From: Roseibium porphyridii
GTDB lineage: Bacteria; Pseudomonadota; Alphaproteobacteria; Rhizobiales; Stappiaceae
Direction: 5' to 3'
NCBI RefSeq assembly: GCF_026191725.2
Contig: NZ_CP120863.1
Coordinates: forward strand, 352,001-416,000
Length of the DNA: 64,000 nucleotides
In this document: positions 18,363-27,878 of the stretch, in pieces
Position numbering within the stretch: the stretch's first letter is position 1
Layout: every line of letters begins with the position of its first letter
The notes under the pieces: model-generated
Told to the model about the DNA's origin: nothing
Databases searched by the model: none
The model's input: the letters and a program-made list of their open reading frames with translations, nothing else
Program-made: the position numbers and the translations under genes

Positions 18363-19394
18363 TCATTCAGCCGCCTGCGGCTGCCGCTTCTTGCCGAATG
18401 TTCCGGTCAGATAGGCCCATTCGGGGCGGCGGAACAGGAACCAGCCGAACCCGGTTTTCCGGATCATCCAGAACAGGATCATAGGGCTGACGGAGGCGAC
18501 GATGGTCACGATGAGTGAAACCGTGCCGATATCCAGAATGCCCAGTTTGAGCAGAATCACGCGACTCACACCCATTGGAAAGAAGAACGCCAGGTAGATG
18601 ACGATTGAGTTTTCGCCAAAGTGGCGGAGAAAACCCAGCCGGCCAAACTTAACGATCAGCGCGCTGGTCAAGATGATCGCACCGGCACCGGCGGCGCCAA
18701 GTGCAAGGGCCACTCCGGGCAGTGCCGCCCAACCGAGATAAACCAGGCCGCCATTTATGACACCCCAACCGATCAGATAAGCAAGGCTGATGCCGATCCG
18801 TTCCCGCGCCCATGCAGCAAGTTGGAAAATCTGGGGCGCAAAGATGTAACCGGCATAGAAATAGACAAATCTTGAAGCGAACTCATCCACCAACAGCCAT
18901 CCGGTATGGATCGGCGCAATTTGCAGAAGAGCGCCCACCGCCAGCATGACCTGCCAGGGAATACCCTTGTCGTGCGCCACCTTACAAACCAGGAAGAACA
19001 CCGGCAGCATGTAGATGAACCACAAGGTGCCGAAGGGCTGCACGAAGCTGAGGAAATAGAACTCCAGAGTGCCAGTAGTGCCCATTTCACCAACGAAAAC
19101 AGGGGCTTTAACGGCAAACTGAATGGTCATCCAGAGGACGTAGAAATACGCGAAATGGACGACTTTGCGATCCAGATAGAGCTTCCAGTCCCGGGTGATT
19201 ACATTGGACAGGAACAGACCGGAAATCAGAAAGAAGTCCGGCATGCGGAATGGTGCTGCGAAGGCAACTACGGCATGCATCCAGCCGGTATCGCCGGCCG
19301 CAGCTTCAACACCCAGCACCGAGTGCATCATCACCACAAAGATGATGCAGATGCCTTTCGCCGTATCCACCCAGTCAATGCGTGCCGCACTCAT
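18363..19394 (-). CDS. Acyltransferase-3 family membrane protein
   Basis: A 343-residue integral membrane protein with about ten hydrophobic helices. It starts with the family pattern RIDWVDTAKGICIIFVVMMH, which carries the conserved His of the acyltransferase-3 family, and continues with PDFFLISGLF. Such proteins O-acetylate or O-succinylate exported glycans. The ATG at 19394 has GGAGG upstream; the frame extends to 19478 without support. No glycan gene cluster surrounds it, so the acceptor is unknown. Confidence 0.87.
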   Translation of the reverse strand: MSAARIDWVDTAKGICIIFVVMMHSVLGVEAAAGDTGWMHAVVAFAAPFRMPDFFLISGLFLSNVITRDWKLYLDRKVVHFAYFYVLWMTIQFAVKAPVFVGEMGTTGTLEFYFLSFVQPFGTLWFIYMLPVFFLVCKVAHDKGIPWQVMLAVGALLQIAPIHTGWLLVDEFASRFVYFYAGYIFAPQIFQLAAWARERIGISLAYLIGWGVINGGLVYLGWAALPGVALALGAAGAGAIILTSALIVKFGRLGFLRHFGENSIVIYLAFFFPMGVSRVILLKLGILDIGTVSLIVTIVASVSPMILFWMIRKTGFGWFLFRRPEWAYLTGTFGKKRQPQAAE

Positions 19395-19513
19395 AGCTCG
19401 TTTCCTCCAGCTCCGCAGGCTATTTCCCGCGGATTTCGGAGGACTCCTAACTGAAACTGGTAAAAATTCAGCATACACCCGGTGTCACGATTTGGTGACC
19501 GGATTAAGGTTTT

Positions 19514-20035
19514 TCAGGACTTTGCGTCGTCTGAGCCGTCTTGCCAGGGGCTGATCCTGGGTTGTCCGCTGCCGCTTGGCTTACCCTCAGTGCCATCGTT
19601 CTTTTCAGACCAGTCGTCTGCATCCAGATCGACAACGCCTTCGCCAGACTGTCGGCGCGTCTGGCCGTTTTGGACAATGACAACGTTCGATCGCGAGATG
19701 ATGAACCTTGCAAGCGCCTCACGCACCGGCGGAACGAACAGCAACAAACCGATGGCATCTGTGACGAAACCCGGAATCAGCAGGAAAATGCTTGCCAGAA
19801 CAATCATTGCGCCCTGCATCACTTCGTTGCCCGGCGAACGGCCTGCATCGAGCTCCTGCTGCATGCGCATGAGTAGGGACAAACCCTGCTGACGCAGCAT
19901 CAAAGTGCCCGCAAGTGCTGTTACCACGGTTAGCAAAATGGTCGGAATCACACCAATCAAACCACCGACCCAAATGAAGACCGCGATCTCGATCAGGGGC
20001 AGCAGAAGAATGGCAGCAATGATATAAAGTCCCAC
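19514..20035 (-). CDS. fxsA: FxsA-family membrane protein
   Basis: A 173-residue protein with the FxsA pattern. Two N-terminal helices (LLPLIEIAVFIWVGGLIGVIPTI) are followed by a short loop, TLMLRQQGLSLL, and two further hydrophobic segments before a charged Asp/Gly-rich tail. E. coli FxsA relieves F-exclusion of phage T7; the cellular role elsewhere is unknown. It is divergent from the tim44-like operon, with 238 bp between the genes. Confidence 0.86.
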   Translation of the reverse strand: MGLYIIAAILLLPLIEIAVFIWVGGLIGVIPTILLTVVTALAGTLMLRQQGLSLLMRMQQELDAGRSPGNEVMQGAMIVLASIFLLIPGFVTDAIGLLLFVPPVREALARFIISRSNVVIVQNGQTRRQSGEGVVDLDADDWSEKNDGTEGKPSGSGQPRISPWQDGSDDAKS

Positions 20036-20273
20036 GGGACCTCCATCGTCTGATAAGCTTGTTTGGGATAAGTTAGGCGTTCGTTGCTAAAAATGCGAGC
20101 TGACTGACATAGGAAAGAGCGACTTTACGCAAATTCAGTCTTGCTCTTGGGTCTGGATGCTGGTTCAAGGACCCCCTAAATAGGAAAGTAACAGACTTTG
20201 CGTATGGGGCGGCGTGCACCTTTCACGATCAAGGGGCGGCGCTAAGGCCTGAGAAGGGTAACCGGAAGCTAAA

Positions 20274-21005
20274 ATGAACGAGATTTTTGACCCGTTAAAC
20301 CTCCTCCTTATGGGACTTGCGGTTTTCATTCTGTTCAGACTGCGGTCTGTTCTTGGCAAACGCACCGGCAATGAACGTCCGCCTTTCGATCCGTATTCGA
20401 AGCCGGAACAAAAACCGGGCGATCAGGTCAATGGCGGCGACCAGGACAATGTGATCCCAATGCCGGGCCAAACCCAACAGCAGCCTGAACAGATGGAGCA
20501 ACCTGCTGCAGGTGGTGAAGTTGTTATCGACAAGGTTGCGCCTGAGGGCTCGGCCCTCAACAGCGCCTTGAAACAGATCCTTTCGGTTGATCGCAGCTTC
20601 GAGCCCGAGCCGTTCCTTGAGGGCGCGCGGGCAGCTTACGAAATGATCGTGATGGCATTCGCTGACGGCGACAAAAAAGCACTGAAGAACCTTCTCTCTC
20701 ACGAAGTCTACGAGGGGTTTGTTGCCGCTATCGAAGACCGTGAGAAACGCGGTGAAACCGTTGATTCAACCTTCATCGGTATCGACAAGGCAGAAATCGT
20801 TGAAGCTGCGCTGAAAGACGCCACGGCACAGGTGACTGTGAAAATTCACAGCCAGATGATTTCCGCCACGCGGGACAAGGACGGCGAAGTCGTCGACGGT
20901 GATCCAACGAAAGTTTCCGAGGTGGTCGATATTTGGACGTTCGCACGGGACACAAGCTCCCGCGATCCGAACTGGAAGCTGGTCGCGACCGAATCCGCTG
21001 AATAA
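20274..21005 (+). CDS. Tim44-like domain protein (Tim44/TimA family)
   Basis: A 243-residue protein with an N-terminal membrane anchor (about residues 7-24), a proline/glutamine-rich linker and a C-terminal Tim44-like domain (from about 100, with FLEGARAAYEMIVMAFADGD). The domain is homologous to mitochondrial Tim44, and alphaproteobacterial copies lie at the inner membrane with uncertain function. It is the first gene of a tight operon: mltA starts two bases after its stop, then smr and xre. Confidence 0.88.
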   Translation: MNEIFDPLNLLLMGLAVFILFRLRSVLGKRTGNERPPFDPYSKPEQKPGDQVNGGDQDNVIPMPGQTQQQPEQMEQPAAGGEVVIDKVAPEGSALNSALKQILSVDRSFEPEPFLEGARAAYEMIVMAFADGDKKALKNLLSHEVYEGFVAAIEDREKRGETVDSTFIGIDKAEIVEAALKDATAQVTVKIHSQMISATRDKDGEVVDGDPTKVSEVVDIWTFARDTSSRDPNWKLVATESAE

Positions 21006-21007
21006 CA

Positions 21008-22195
21008 ATGACGTGGCCTGGGACAGGGTCCCGTCTCTTCGCGAAGTGCAGAGGCGCGGCTTTGGCCGCGCCGCTTTTATTTGTCGGAGCCGCCGCAGCA
21101 ATGCCGCAGACCCCGCAATACTCTGAACGCCTTGAAAGGCTCACCTTTGACGCTCTGCCAGGCTGGGCAGCGGACAATCATCGGGCGGCGCTTTCAAGCC
21201 TTCTGCGTATTTGTTCCAAACCTGAGTTGCTGAAGAATACAGGCACAGACCTTGTCCTGAAGGCAGACGATTTCAAGGCGCAATGCCCTGAAATTGAAGT
21301 TGCGCTGAAAACGCCAAAAGCTGCGCGTAGCTTCCTTGAAACCCACTTCACGCCTTACCGCGTCGTCCGGAAGGGGTTCGTCACCGGCTATTTCGAACCC
21401 GAGCTGCGCGCCTCTCGTCATAGGACAGCAGTCTTTCAGACACCCCTTCACAGAAAACCCTCAGGTCTCGAAACCGTTTCACCCAAAAATCGACCGCCTG
21501 ACTGGCCCGCAGATCTCAGTCATGGTCGTCTTCAGAACGGCATCTTGATCGAAATGCCAGACCGTGGTGCCATCATGGACGGCGCACTGGACCAGGAAGC
21601 ACTCGAGCTGGTCTGGCTCGAAAGTCCGATCGACGCATTTTTCGTTCATGTACAGGGCTCTGCACGCCTGCGCCTGGACGATGGTTCTGTCATGCGTGTC
21701 GGCTATGCGGGAAAGACCGGGCATCCCTATACGGGGGTCGCTCGCTTGCTGGTCAAGCGCGGAGAAGGAGCCCCGGAAGACTTCACCATGTCCGGACTGC
21801 GGACATGGCTGGAGACCAATCCGGACAGGCGGGATGCGCTGTTGCGGGAAAACCGTTCCTACATCTTCTTTCGTGAGGTCGTGGGTGCTGAGCCGGAGCA
21901 AGGACCTGTCGGATCTGCCGGCATAGCGTTGAGCCCGGGCAGGAGCCTGGCGGTCGACCCGGAACATATTCCCTTTGGCGCTCTTGTGTTTGTTTCCGCA
22001 AGTTTCAAAGATCCTGACACGACCAAGCGATCTTTCGCCCGCCTCATGGTTGCCGACGACAGTGGTTCGGCCATCAAGGGACCTGTTCGAGGCGACATTT
22101 TTGCAGGCTCCGGCAAGGTTGCCGGTGATGTCGCCGGCGACATCAGGCATGAGGCCGAATTCGTCTTGCTTCTCCCCAACGCCCAGACGGACTGA
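21008..22195 (+). CDS. mltA: Membrane-bound lytic murein transglycosylase A
   Basis: A 395-residue exported MltA protein. A signal segment (about residues 15-35) precedes the MltA barrel domain, with FVTGYFEPELRASR and GYAGKTGHPYTGVARLLV. A C-terminal 3D domain follows (SLAVDPEHIPFGALVFV, then VADDSGSAIKGPVRGDIFAG), whose conserved aspartates include the catalytic one. It cleaves the glycan strands of peptidoglycan to form 1,6-anhydromuropeptides. The Tim44-like gene ends two bases upstream and the Smr gene begins three bases after its stop. Confidence 0.94.
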   Translation: MTWPGTGSRLFAKCRGAALAAPLLFVGAAAAMPQTPQYSERLERLTFDALPGWAADNHRAALSSLLRICSKPELLKNTGTDLVLKADDFKAQCPEIEVALKTPKAARSFLETHFTPYRVVRKGFVTGYFEPELRASRHRTAVFQTPLHRKPSGLETVSPKNRPPDWPADLSHGRLQNGILIEMPDRGAIMDGALDQEALELVWLESPIDAFFVHVQGSARLRLDDGSVMRVGYAGKTGHPYTGVARLLVKRGEGAPEDFTMSGLRTWLETNPDRRDALLRENRSYIFFREVVGAEPEQGPVGSAGIALSPGRSLAVDPEHIPFGALVFVSASFKDPDTTKRSFARLMVADDSGSAIKGPVRGDIFAGSGKVAGDVAGDIRHEAEFVLLLPNAQTD

Positions 22196-22198
22196 CAC

Positions 22199-22768
22199 AT
22201 GGGCAAGCGGGGCAAAAAGGGGGCACTTTCTCCGGAAGATCGGGAACTTTGGGGCAAGGTCGCCAAGACCCTGACCCCGCTTCATCCCGAACGTGCCAGG
22301 GTCCTGGAAGCCGAACTCGAAGATGTCGTCAAAGACACTCCGACCAAATCCGTAAAGCAACCCAAAACATCGACGGCCATTAAAGCTCCCCCTGGGGAGC
22401 AAAAGGCCAAAGCTCCCATGCCGCTTCACCAGCTTGAACACCGGTTCCGACGTAAGATCGTGCGGGGTGTGAGGGCGATTGATGCTCGAATTGACCTGCA
22501 TGGACTGACCCAGCATCAGGCACATGACAGGCTGTTGGGCTTCCTCTATCAGGCACAGGCAAGACGGCACAAAGTCGTTCTGGTGATTACGGGAAAAGGT
22601 GGCGGAGGTTCGAGCGCCTATATGGACGAGCGCGGGATTTTGCGCAGAATGGTTCCACAATGGCTGTCCATGCCTGACATGCGTCCCGTCGTTCTCGGTT
22701 ATGAAGAGGCGCATGCGAGCCATGGCGGAGCAGGGGCGCTTTATGTCCGGATAAGGAAGAAAAGGTAG
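22199..22768 (+). CDS. Smr-domain protein
   Basis: A 189-residue protein with a basic N-terminal half and a C-terminal Smr (small MutS-related) domain. The hallmarks DLHGLT near residue 98, VITGKGGGG near 125 and SHGGAGALYVRIRKKR at the end are all present. Smr domains are nucleic-acid nicking or binding modules; stand-alone copies have been linked to DNA and RNA cleavage. It sits between mltA and the XRE gene in a tight operon. Confidence 0.9.
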   Translation: MGKRGKKGALSPEDRELWGKVAKTLTPLHPERARVLEAELEDVVKDTPTKSVKQPKTSTAIKAPPGEQKAKAPMPLHQLEHRFRRKIVRGVRAIDARIDLHGLTQHQAHDRLLGFLYQAQARRHKVVLVITGKGGGGSSAYMDERGILRRMVPQWLSMPDMRPVVLGYEEAHASHGGAGALYVRIRKKR

Positions 22769-22771
22769 ATC

Positions 22772-23143
22772 GTGACACCGCTTGGGGCAAAAATCAGGGA
22801 ACTGAGAACAAAGCAGGGCGTATCGCTGAAAGAAATGGCTGCGGCGCTTTCTGTTTCCAGTGCCTATCTATCCGCACTTGAACACGGCAAGCGAGGCAAG
22901 CCCACCTGGTTTCTGGTGCAACGGATCATTACCTATTTCAACGTGATTTGGGATGAAGCGGAGGAAATCCAGCGCCTTGCGGAGCTGTCCGACCCGCGCG
23001 TGACCATCGACACTGCGGGCATGGACCCCAAGGCAACCGAACTTGCCAACCAACTCGCTTTGAAGATTGGCGGCTTGTCGGAAGAGTCATTGAACGGACT
23101 GCTGCATCAGTTGCGCGTCGCCGCCGTCAAGGATGACATCTAA
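22772..23143 (+). CDS. XRE-family helix-turn-helix regulator
   Basis: A 123-residue protein with an N-terminal HTH_3 domain (LGAKIRELRTKQGVSLKEMAAALSVSSAYLSALEHG, about residues 4-39) and a C-terminal helical part without a recognisable ligand domain. It begins with GTG three bases after the Smr stop and so is translated from the same operon. This group of short XRE proteins is conserved near mltA in Rhizobiales as far as I recall. Target unknown. Confidence 0.88.
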   Translation: MTPLGAKIRELRTKQGVSLKEMAAALSVSSAYLSALEHGKRGKPTWFLVQRIITYFNVIWDEAEEIQRLAELSDPRVTIDTAGMDPKATELANQLALKIGGLSEESLNGLLHQLRVAAVKDDI

Positions 23144-23187
23144 CTTAACAATTTCTGCCCAAACTTACCGCTTGGCAACGTGACTTG

Positions 23188-23204
23188 CCTGACCGCGGGT
23201 CAGG
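23188..23204. other. Perfect hairpin downstream of the xre gene
   Basis: CCTGACC, a GCG loop and GGTCAGG form a 7-bp perfect stem 45 bases after the xre stop. No T-run follows. It could end the tim44-like/mltA/smr/xre transcript or be an operator for glnD, whose start is 123 bases further on. Confidence 0.4.
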
Positions 23205-23243
23205 GGCATTGCAACGGCTTTCGGCTGCCCGTCAGATCAGGAT

Positions 23244-23273
23244 TTACGTGTCCTTAGACGGAGTTCCCTATAT
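23244..23273 (+). promoter_or_regulatory. Candidate glnD promoter
   Basis: TTACGT and CTATAT boxes lie 18 bases apart, with the -10 box ending 54 bases before the glnD start. The boxes are imperfect, and this is a visual call only. Confidence 0.3.
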
Positions 23274-23326
23274 AACCGGCAACCGACATTGACCGCCGCA
23301 TCTTTTGAACGGACCTGCATACCAGC

Positions 23327-26161
23327 ATGAAACTCTCTCAAGAAGACCTTGCCGGACTGATTGACTCGGACGCATTGCGTAGCCGATTGAGCACGCTGAC
23401 TGAAAAGCATGACGGCGACGGTTCAGACATGAAGATCCGGGCCGAGGTTCTCAAAGAACTGAAATCACAGGTCAAATCCGCTCGAGCCGATGCGCAGAAA
23501 CGCCTGAATGAAGATGGCGGCGGAATCTTGTGTGCCGGACGACTGTCATTCATCCAGGACGAGCTGATCCGCGTCATCTACGACTTTGCACGCAATCATG
23601 TCTATCGGATCAAAAACCCGTCGGCTGCAGAACGCATGTCTATTGCCGCTGTCGGCGGCTATGGCCGCGGCACGCTTGCGCCGGGTTCGGACATCGATCT
23701 GCTGTTTATCCTGCCTTACAAGCAGACGCCCTGGGGCGAGCAGGTGGTGGAATACATTCTCTACATGCTCTGGGACCTTGGCTTCAAAGTCGGGCACGCA
23801 ACCCGCAATATCGACGAGTGTATTCGTCTCGCCAAGACAGACATGACCATTCGGACCGCTATTCTGGAAGCCCGATTCATCTGGGGTGACAGGCCGCTTT
23901 ACGACGAAATGGAAAAAAGGTTCGATGCCGAAGTCGTCAATGGCAGCAGCTCGGAATTCATCGCGGCAAAACTCTTGGAACGGGATGAGCGCCACCAGCG
24001 GCAGGGCACCTCACGATATCTGGTTGAACCGAATATCAAGGAAGGCAAGGGTGGGCTGCGAGACCTCAACACCTTGTTCTGGATCGCCAAGTATCACTAC
24101 CGGGTCGAACGACAGGCCGAGCTGGTCAAGAAAGGCGTCCTGACACGCTCGGAGTATGCCCGCTTCAAGAAATCGGAAGATTTCCTATGGGCTGTGCGCT
24201 GTCACCTCCACTTCCTGACCGGCAGGCCGGAAGAAAGACTTTCCTTTGATGTACAAAGGGAAATTGCCATTCGATTGAGCTATACGCAGCACCCCGGCAT
24301 GAAAGATGTCGAGCGGTTCATGAAGCACTATTTCCTGGTCGCAAAGGACGTGGGCGATCTCACCCGGATCATCTGCGCTGCTCTGGAAGAGGAACATGTG
24401 AAGGAACCGCGCGGCAAAGGCCTGACCGGCATGATGCGCCGCCTGCGCAGCGGTCGAAAATCCAATACGGTAACGCCCATTAAGGGTGCTCCGGGCTTCG
24501 TGGTGGAAAACAATCGCATCAACGTTACAGCCGACACGATCTTTGAAAGTGACCCGACCAACTTTCTGCGGGTGTTCCAGGTCGCCGACAAGCACGACTA
24601 CAATCTACACCCGCGCCTGACGCGTCTGATCCGTCAGTCCCTCAAACTCGTCGACAAGGATCTGCGAACCAACGCCGAAGCGAACAGACTTTTCCTGTCG
24701 GTTCTAACGTCCCGGCATCAGCCGGAAAAAACCTTGCGAAAGATGAACGAAACCGGCGTGCTTGGCCGATTTGTACCGGAGTTCGGCAAGGTCGTCGCGA
24801 TGATGCAGTTCAATATGTATCACCACTACACCGTGGATGAGCATCTGATCCGGTCAATCGGCGTTCTGGCAGAAATCGAACGTGGCAATTCAGGTGACGA
24901 CCACCCGCTTGCAACTGATCTGATCTTGACATTGCAGAACCGCAAAGTGCTTTTCGTTGCCATGTTCCTGCACGACATCGCCAAGGGACGACCGGAAGAT
25001 CACTCTATCGCGGGTGCCAAGGTAGCGCGGAAAATCTGTCCGCGCTTCGGATTGAATGATGCGGAAACGGAGACTGTTGCCTGGTTGATCGCGCATCATC
25101 TCGACATGAGCACGATTGCCCAGTCGCGCGACCTTTCAGACCAGAAAACGATTCAGGACTTTGCACAGACGGTTCAGTCCCTCGAGCGACTGAAACTGCT
25201 GCTGATCCTCACGGTTGCCGATATTCGCGCCGTTGGTCCGGGGGTTTTCAATGGCTGGAAAGGTCAGCTGCTGCGCACACTCTATTATGCCAGTGAACCG
25301 CATCTTTCAGGTGGTCATACCAAGATGTCGCACAATGTGGCCATTGCCGACGCCAAGGAAGGTCTCAGCAAAAAACTTGGACACTGGCCGGCAAAGGATA
25401 GAAAGGCGTATCTCGACCGGCACTATCCGGCCTATTGGCTGCGTACGGAGCCGGATCGGCTGGTCACACACGCAGAGTTGCTGCATCAGGCCGACAAGGA
25501 TGGCAAGCAGCTGGCCTTTCAAGTGATCCCGCGCGCCTTTGAAGGCGTGACGGAACTGAACATCATGGCACCTGACCATCCGCGGTTCCTGTCCACCATC
25601 GCAGGGGCCTGTTTTTCAACCGGCGCCAACATTGTCGATGCGCAGATCGACACCACAACCGATGGATTTGCTCTTGATACGATCTTCATCGGCCGGGAAT
25701 TGCCGGACGATGAGGACGAGCGCCGCCGAGGCGAACGGATCACCGCGCTTATTTTGAAGACCTTGCGCGGAGATGAGCGTTTGCCAGAGCCTGTGTCCAA
25801 AAAGGGCTCGATGAAAGGGCGCGTCAAAGCTTTCAAGGTTGCGACGGACGTGCTGGTGAACAATGCCCTGTCGGATGACTATACCGTGCTTGAAATTTCC
25901 GGCCTTGACCGGCCCGGCCTGCTCTATGACCTGACACGGAGCATTGCCACACTCAATCTCAACATCGGCTCCGCTCACATCTCGACATTCGGCGAAAAAG
26001 CTGTCGACGTATTTTATGTGACCGACCTGACCGGTCAGAAAATTGCAAATATCGGCCGTCAGGACATTATTCGTGAGCGGCTTGCCAATGCAGTTGAAGG
26101 TGAGGTCGAATTGGACCCCGCCGCGCCTGTAGCGCGCAAAGTCCAGAAACAGGCTTCCTGA
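23327..26161 (+). CDS. glnD: Bifunctional PII uridylyltransferase/uridylyl-removing enzyme
   Basis: A 944-residue GlnD. The nucleotidyltransferase motif GGYGRGTLAPGSDIDLLF lies near residues 110-127. An HD domain is in FLHDIAKGRPEDHS near 545-560, with IAHHLDM further on. Two C-terminal ACT domains follow (TELNIMAPDHPRFLSTIAG and TVLEISGLDRPGLLYDL). It senses glutamine and uridylylates or deuridylylates PII proteins, setting nitrogen status. It is followed by murJ after 33 bases and then trpS, the usual Rhizobiales order. Confidence 0.96.
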   Translation: MKLSQEDLAGLIDSDALRSRLSTLTEKHDGDGSDMKIRAEVLKELKSQVKSARADAQKRLNEDGGGILCAGRLSFIQDELIRVIYDFARNHVYRIKNPSAAERMSIAAVGGYGRGTLAPGSDIDLLFILPYKQTPWGEQVVEYILYMLWDLGFKVGHATRNIDECIRLAKTDMTIRTAILEARFIWGDRPLYDEMEKRFDAEVVNGSSSEFIAAKLLERDERHQRQGTSRYLVEPNIKEGKGGLRDLNTLFWIAKYHYRVERQAELVKKGVLTRSEYARFKKSEDFLWAVRCHLHFLTGRPEERLSFDVQREIAIRLSYTQHPGMKDVERFMKHYFLVAKDVGDLTRIICAALEEEHVKEPRGKGLTGMMRRLRSGRKSNTVTPIKGAPGFVVENNRINVTADTIFESDPTNFLRVFQVADKHDYNLHPRLTRLIRQSLKLVDKDLRTNAEANRLFLSVLTSRHQPEKTLRKMNETGVLGRFVPEFGKVVAMMQFNMYHHYTVDEHLIRSIGVLAEIERGNSGDDHPLATDLILTLQNRKVLFVAMFLHDIAKGRPEDHSIAGAKVARKICPRFGLNDAETETVAWLIAHHLDMSTIAQSRDLSDQKTIQDFAQTVQSLERLKLLLILTVADIRAVGPGVFNGWKGQLLRTLYYASEPHLSGGHTKMSHNVAIADAKEGLSKKLGHWPAKDRKAYLDRHYPAYWLRTEPDRLVTHAELLHQADKDGKQLAFQVIPRAFEGVTELNIMAPDHPRFLSTIAGACFSTGANIVDAQIDTTTDGFALDTIFIGRELPDDEDERRRGERITALILKTLRGDERLPEPVSKKGSMKGRVKAFKVATDVLVNNALSDDYTVLEISGLDRPGLLYDLTRSIATLNLNIGSAHISTFGEKAVDVFYVTDLTGQKIANIGRQDIIRERLANAVEGEVELDPAAPVARKVQKQAS

Positions 26162-26194
26162 CTTGTGCTGCCTTAACACAGGAACCCACTCGGC

Positions 26195-27757
26195 ATGAGC
26201 CTTGTCCGCAATTTCGCTACTGTCGGCGGCGCGACGCTACTCAGCCGCCTGCTTGGATTTGTGCGCGATGTGCTGCTTGCTGCAGCTGTGGGAGCCGGAC
26301 CTGTCGCAGACGCGTTCGTGGTGGCATTCCGGCTGCCGAATCTGTTCCGACGATTGTTCGCCGAAGGCGCATTCAATTCGGCTTTTATTCCACTTTTCGG
26401 CAGAAAAGTGGAAGAAGAAGGCGATCAAGGTGCTAGGCAATTTGCCGGTGAAATCGGTGCCGCGCTGCTGTTCTGCTTGCTTGGTCTGACGGCACTGGCG
26501 CAAATCTTCATGCCATTTGTTGTCTGGGTCCTGGCACCCGGTTTCGTGGCAGATCCGGAGAAATACGACCTGACTGTGCTTATGGCCAGGATCGCCTTTC
26601 CCTATCTCATCTTCATGTCGCTGCTTGCCTTTATCGGCGGCATTTTGAACACCTATCACCGCTTTGCTGCCGCGGCCTTTGCGCCCGTGATGCTCAACGT
26701 CGTGATGAGCCTCGTGCTCGGCGGTGTCCTCCTTACCGGTATCGAAGACAACACGACGCTCGGTATCATTCTCACGATCGGTGTGACGGTTGGCGGCATC
26801 GTGCAGCTCCTGGTCGTGATCATCGATCTGAAACGGCTCGGTTTTCGCATTCCGGTCTTTCGCCCACGCTATACCAAGTCCGCCAAACGGCTTCTGGTCC
26901 TTGGCATTCCGGGCGTCATTGCCGGAGGTGTCACGCAAATCAACATTGCAGTTGGGCAGATCATCGCGTCCATGCAGGAAGGTGCCAATGCGCTGCTTTA
27001 TTTCGCGGACCGCCTTTACCAACTTCCGTTGGGTGTCATCGGAATCGCGATCGGTGTGGTGCTTCTGCCGAGCCTGACCCGGCAATTGCGGGCGGGCGAA
27101 ACCGCCGCTTACCAGCACAGCCTGAACCGCGCACTCGAATTCTCTCTGGTATTGACCTTGCCGGCCGCCGTTGCCCTGGCAGTCGTGCCGCACGAAATCG
27201 TTTCGGTGTTGTTTCAGCGGGTCCGGTTCGACGCACAGGCGGTTGACGGAACAGCGGCAGCGCTGATGGCGTTTTCGTTCGGGTTGCCGGCCTTTGTTCT
27301 CAACAAGGTCTTTTCCCCCGGCTACTTTGCCCGGGAAGACACAAAAACGCCGATGAAATTTGCCGTGGTCGGAATGGTCGTAAACGTGATCTTGTCGATC
27401 GCGCTGTTTCCCTGGCTCATGCATGTCGGCATTGCGCTGGCTACAACGTTGGCAGGGTGGGTCAACACGGCCTTGTTGCTCGGCGTTCTTTGGAAGCGCG
27501 GTCACTTCACGCCCGATTTTTCACTGCTAAAACGCCTATTGCTTGTGCTGCTCGCAAGCGCGCTGATGGGCGTGAGTGTTCATTTCGCCGCCGATCTCCT
27601 GGCACCTTATCTGAGCGATGGCTGGCTCCTTGTGCGTGCTGCAAGCCTGGGTCTTCTCGTACTTGTTGGCATTGTGACGTTCGCGCTCATTGCACAACTA
27701 AGCGGCGGCGCCGACCTTCTTGGCATGGCCAAAGCGTTGAGAAGGCGCAACACCTAA
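26195..27757 (+). CDS. murJ: Lipid II flippase MurJ
   Basis: A 520-residue MATE-like protein with about 14 membrane helices. It begins with the family pattern LVRNFATVGGATLLSRLLGFVRDVLLA and has the conserved RLPNLFRRLFAEGAFNSAFIP. MurJ flips undecaprenyl-linked lipid II to the periplasm for peptidoglycan synthesis. It lies 33 bases after glnD. The charge-reduced, hydrophobic coding strand explains a 422-residue antisense frame that I reject. Confidence 0.95.
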   Translation: MSLVRNFATVGGATLLSRLLGFVRDVLLAAAVGAGPVADAFVVAFRLPNLFRRLFAEGAFNSAFIPLFGRKVEEEGDQGARQFAGEIGAALLFCLLGLTALAQIFMPFVVWVLAPGFVADPEKYDLTVLMARIAFPYLIFMSLLAFIGGILNTYHRFAAAAFAPVMLNVVMSLVLGGVLLTGIEDNTTLGIILTIGVTVGGIVQLLVVIIDLKRLGFRIPVFRPRYTKSAKRLLVLGIPGVIAGGVTQINIAVGQIIASMQEGANALLYFADRLYQLPLGVIGIAIGVVLLPSLTRQLRAGETAAYQHSLNRALEFSLVLTLPAAVALAVVPHEIVSVLFQRVRFDAQAVDGTAAALMAFSFGLPAFVLNKVFSPGYFAREDTKTPMKFAVVGMVVNVILSIALFPWLMHVGIALATTLAGWVNTALLLGVLWKRGHFTPDFSLLKRLLLVLLASALMGVSVHFAADLLAPYLSDGWLLVRAASLGLLVLVGIVTFALIAQLSGGADLLGMAKALRRRNT

Positions 27758-27878
27758 TCGCGAAACGCCACAACTTGATCATTCCGGCTTGCATCAAGGC
27801 AATTGCGGGCTTAAACCCGGCGCGCCCAAATGTTCACAGCGCCCTTCCAACCGGCCGCACTAATAAAAGGGATTGATC

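Noticed and set aside
21479-22723. 414-codon minus-strand frame over mltA and smr
   Set aside because: Antisense to two genes with strong motifs, and no domain is visible in it.
26237-27505. 422-codon minus-strand frame over murJ
   Set aside because: Antisense to a clear MurJ. The translation is rich in His, Asp, Arg and Gln, as expected for the complement of a hydrophobic membrane protein.
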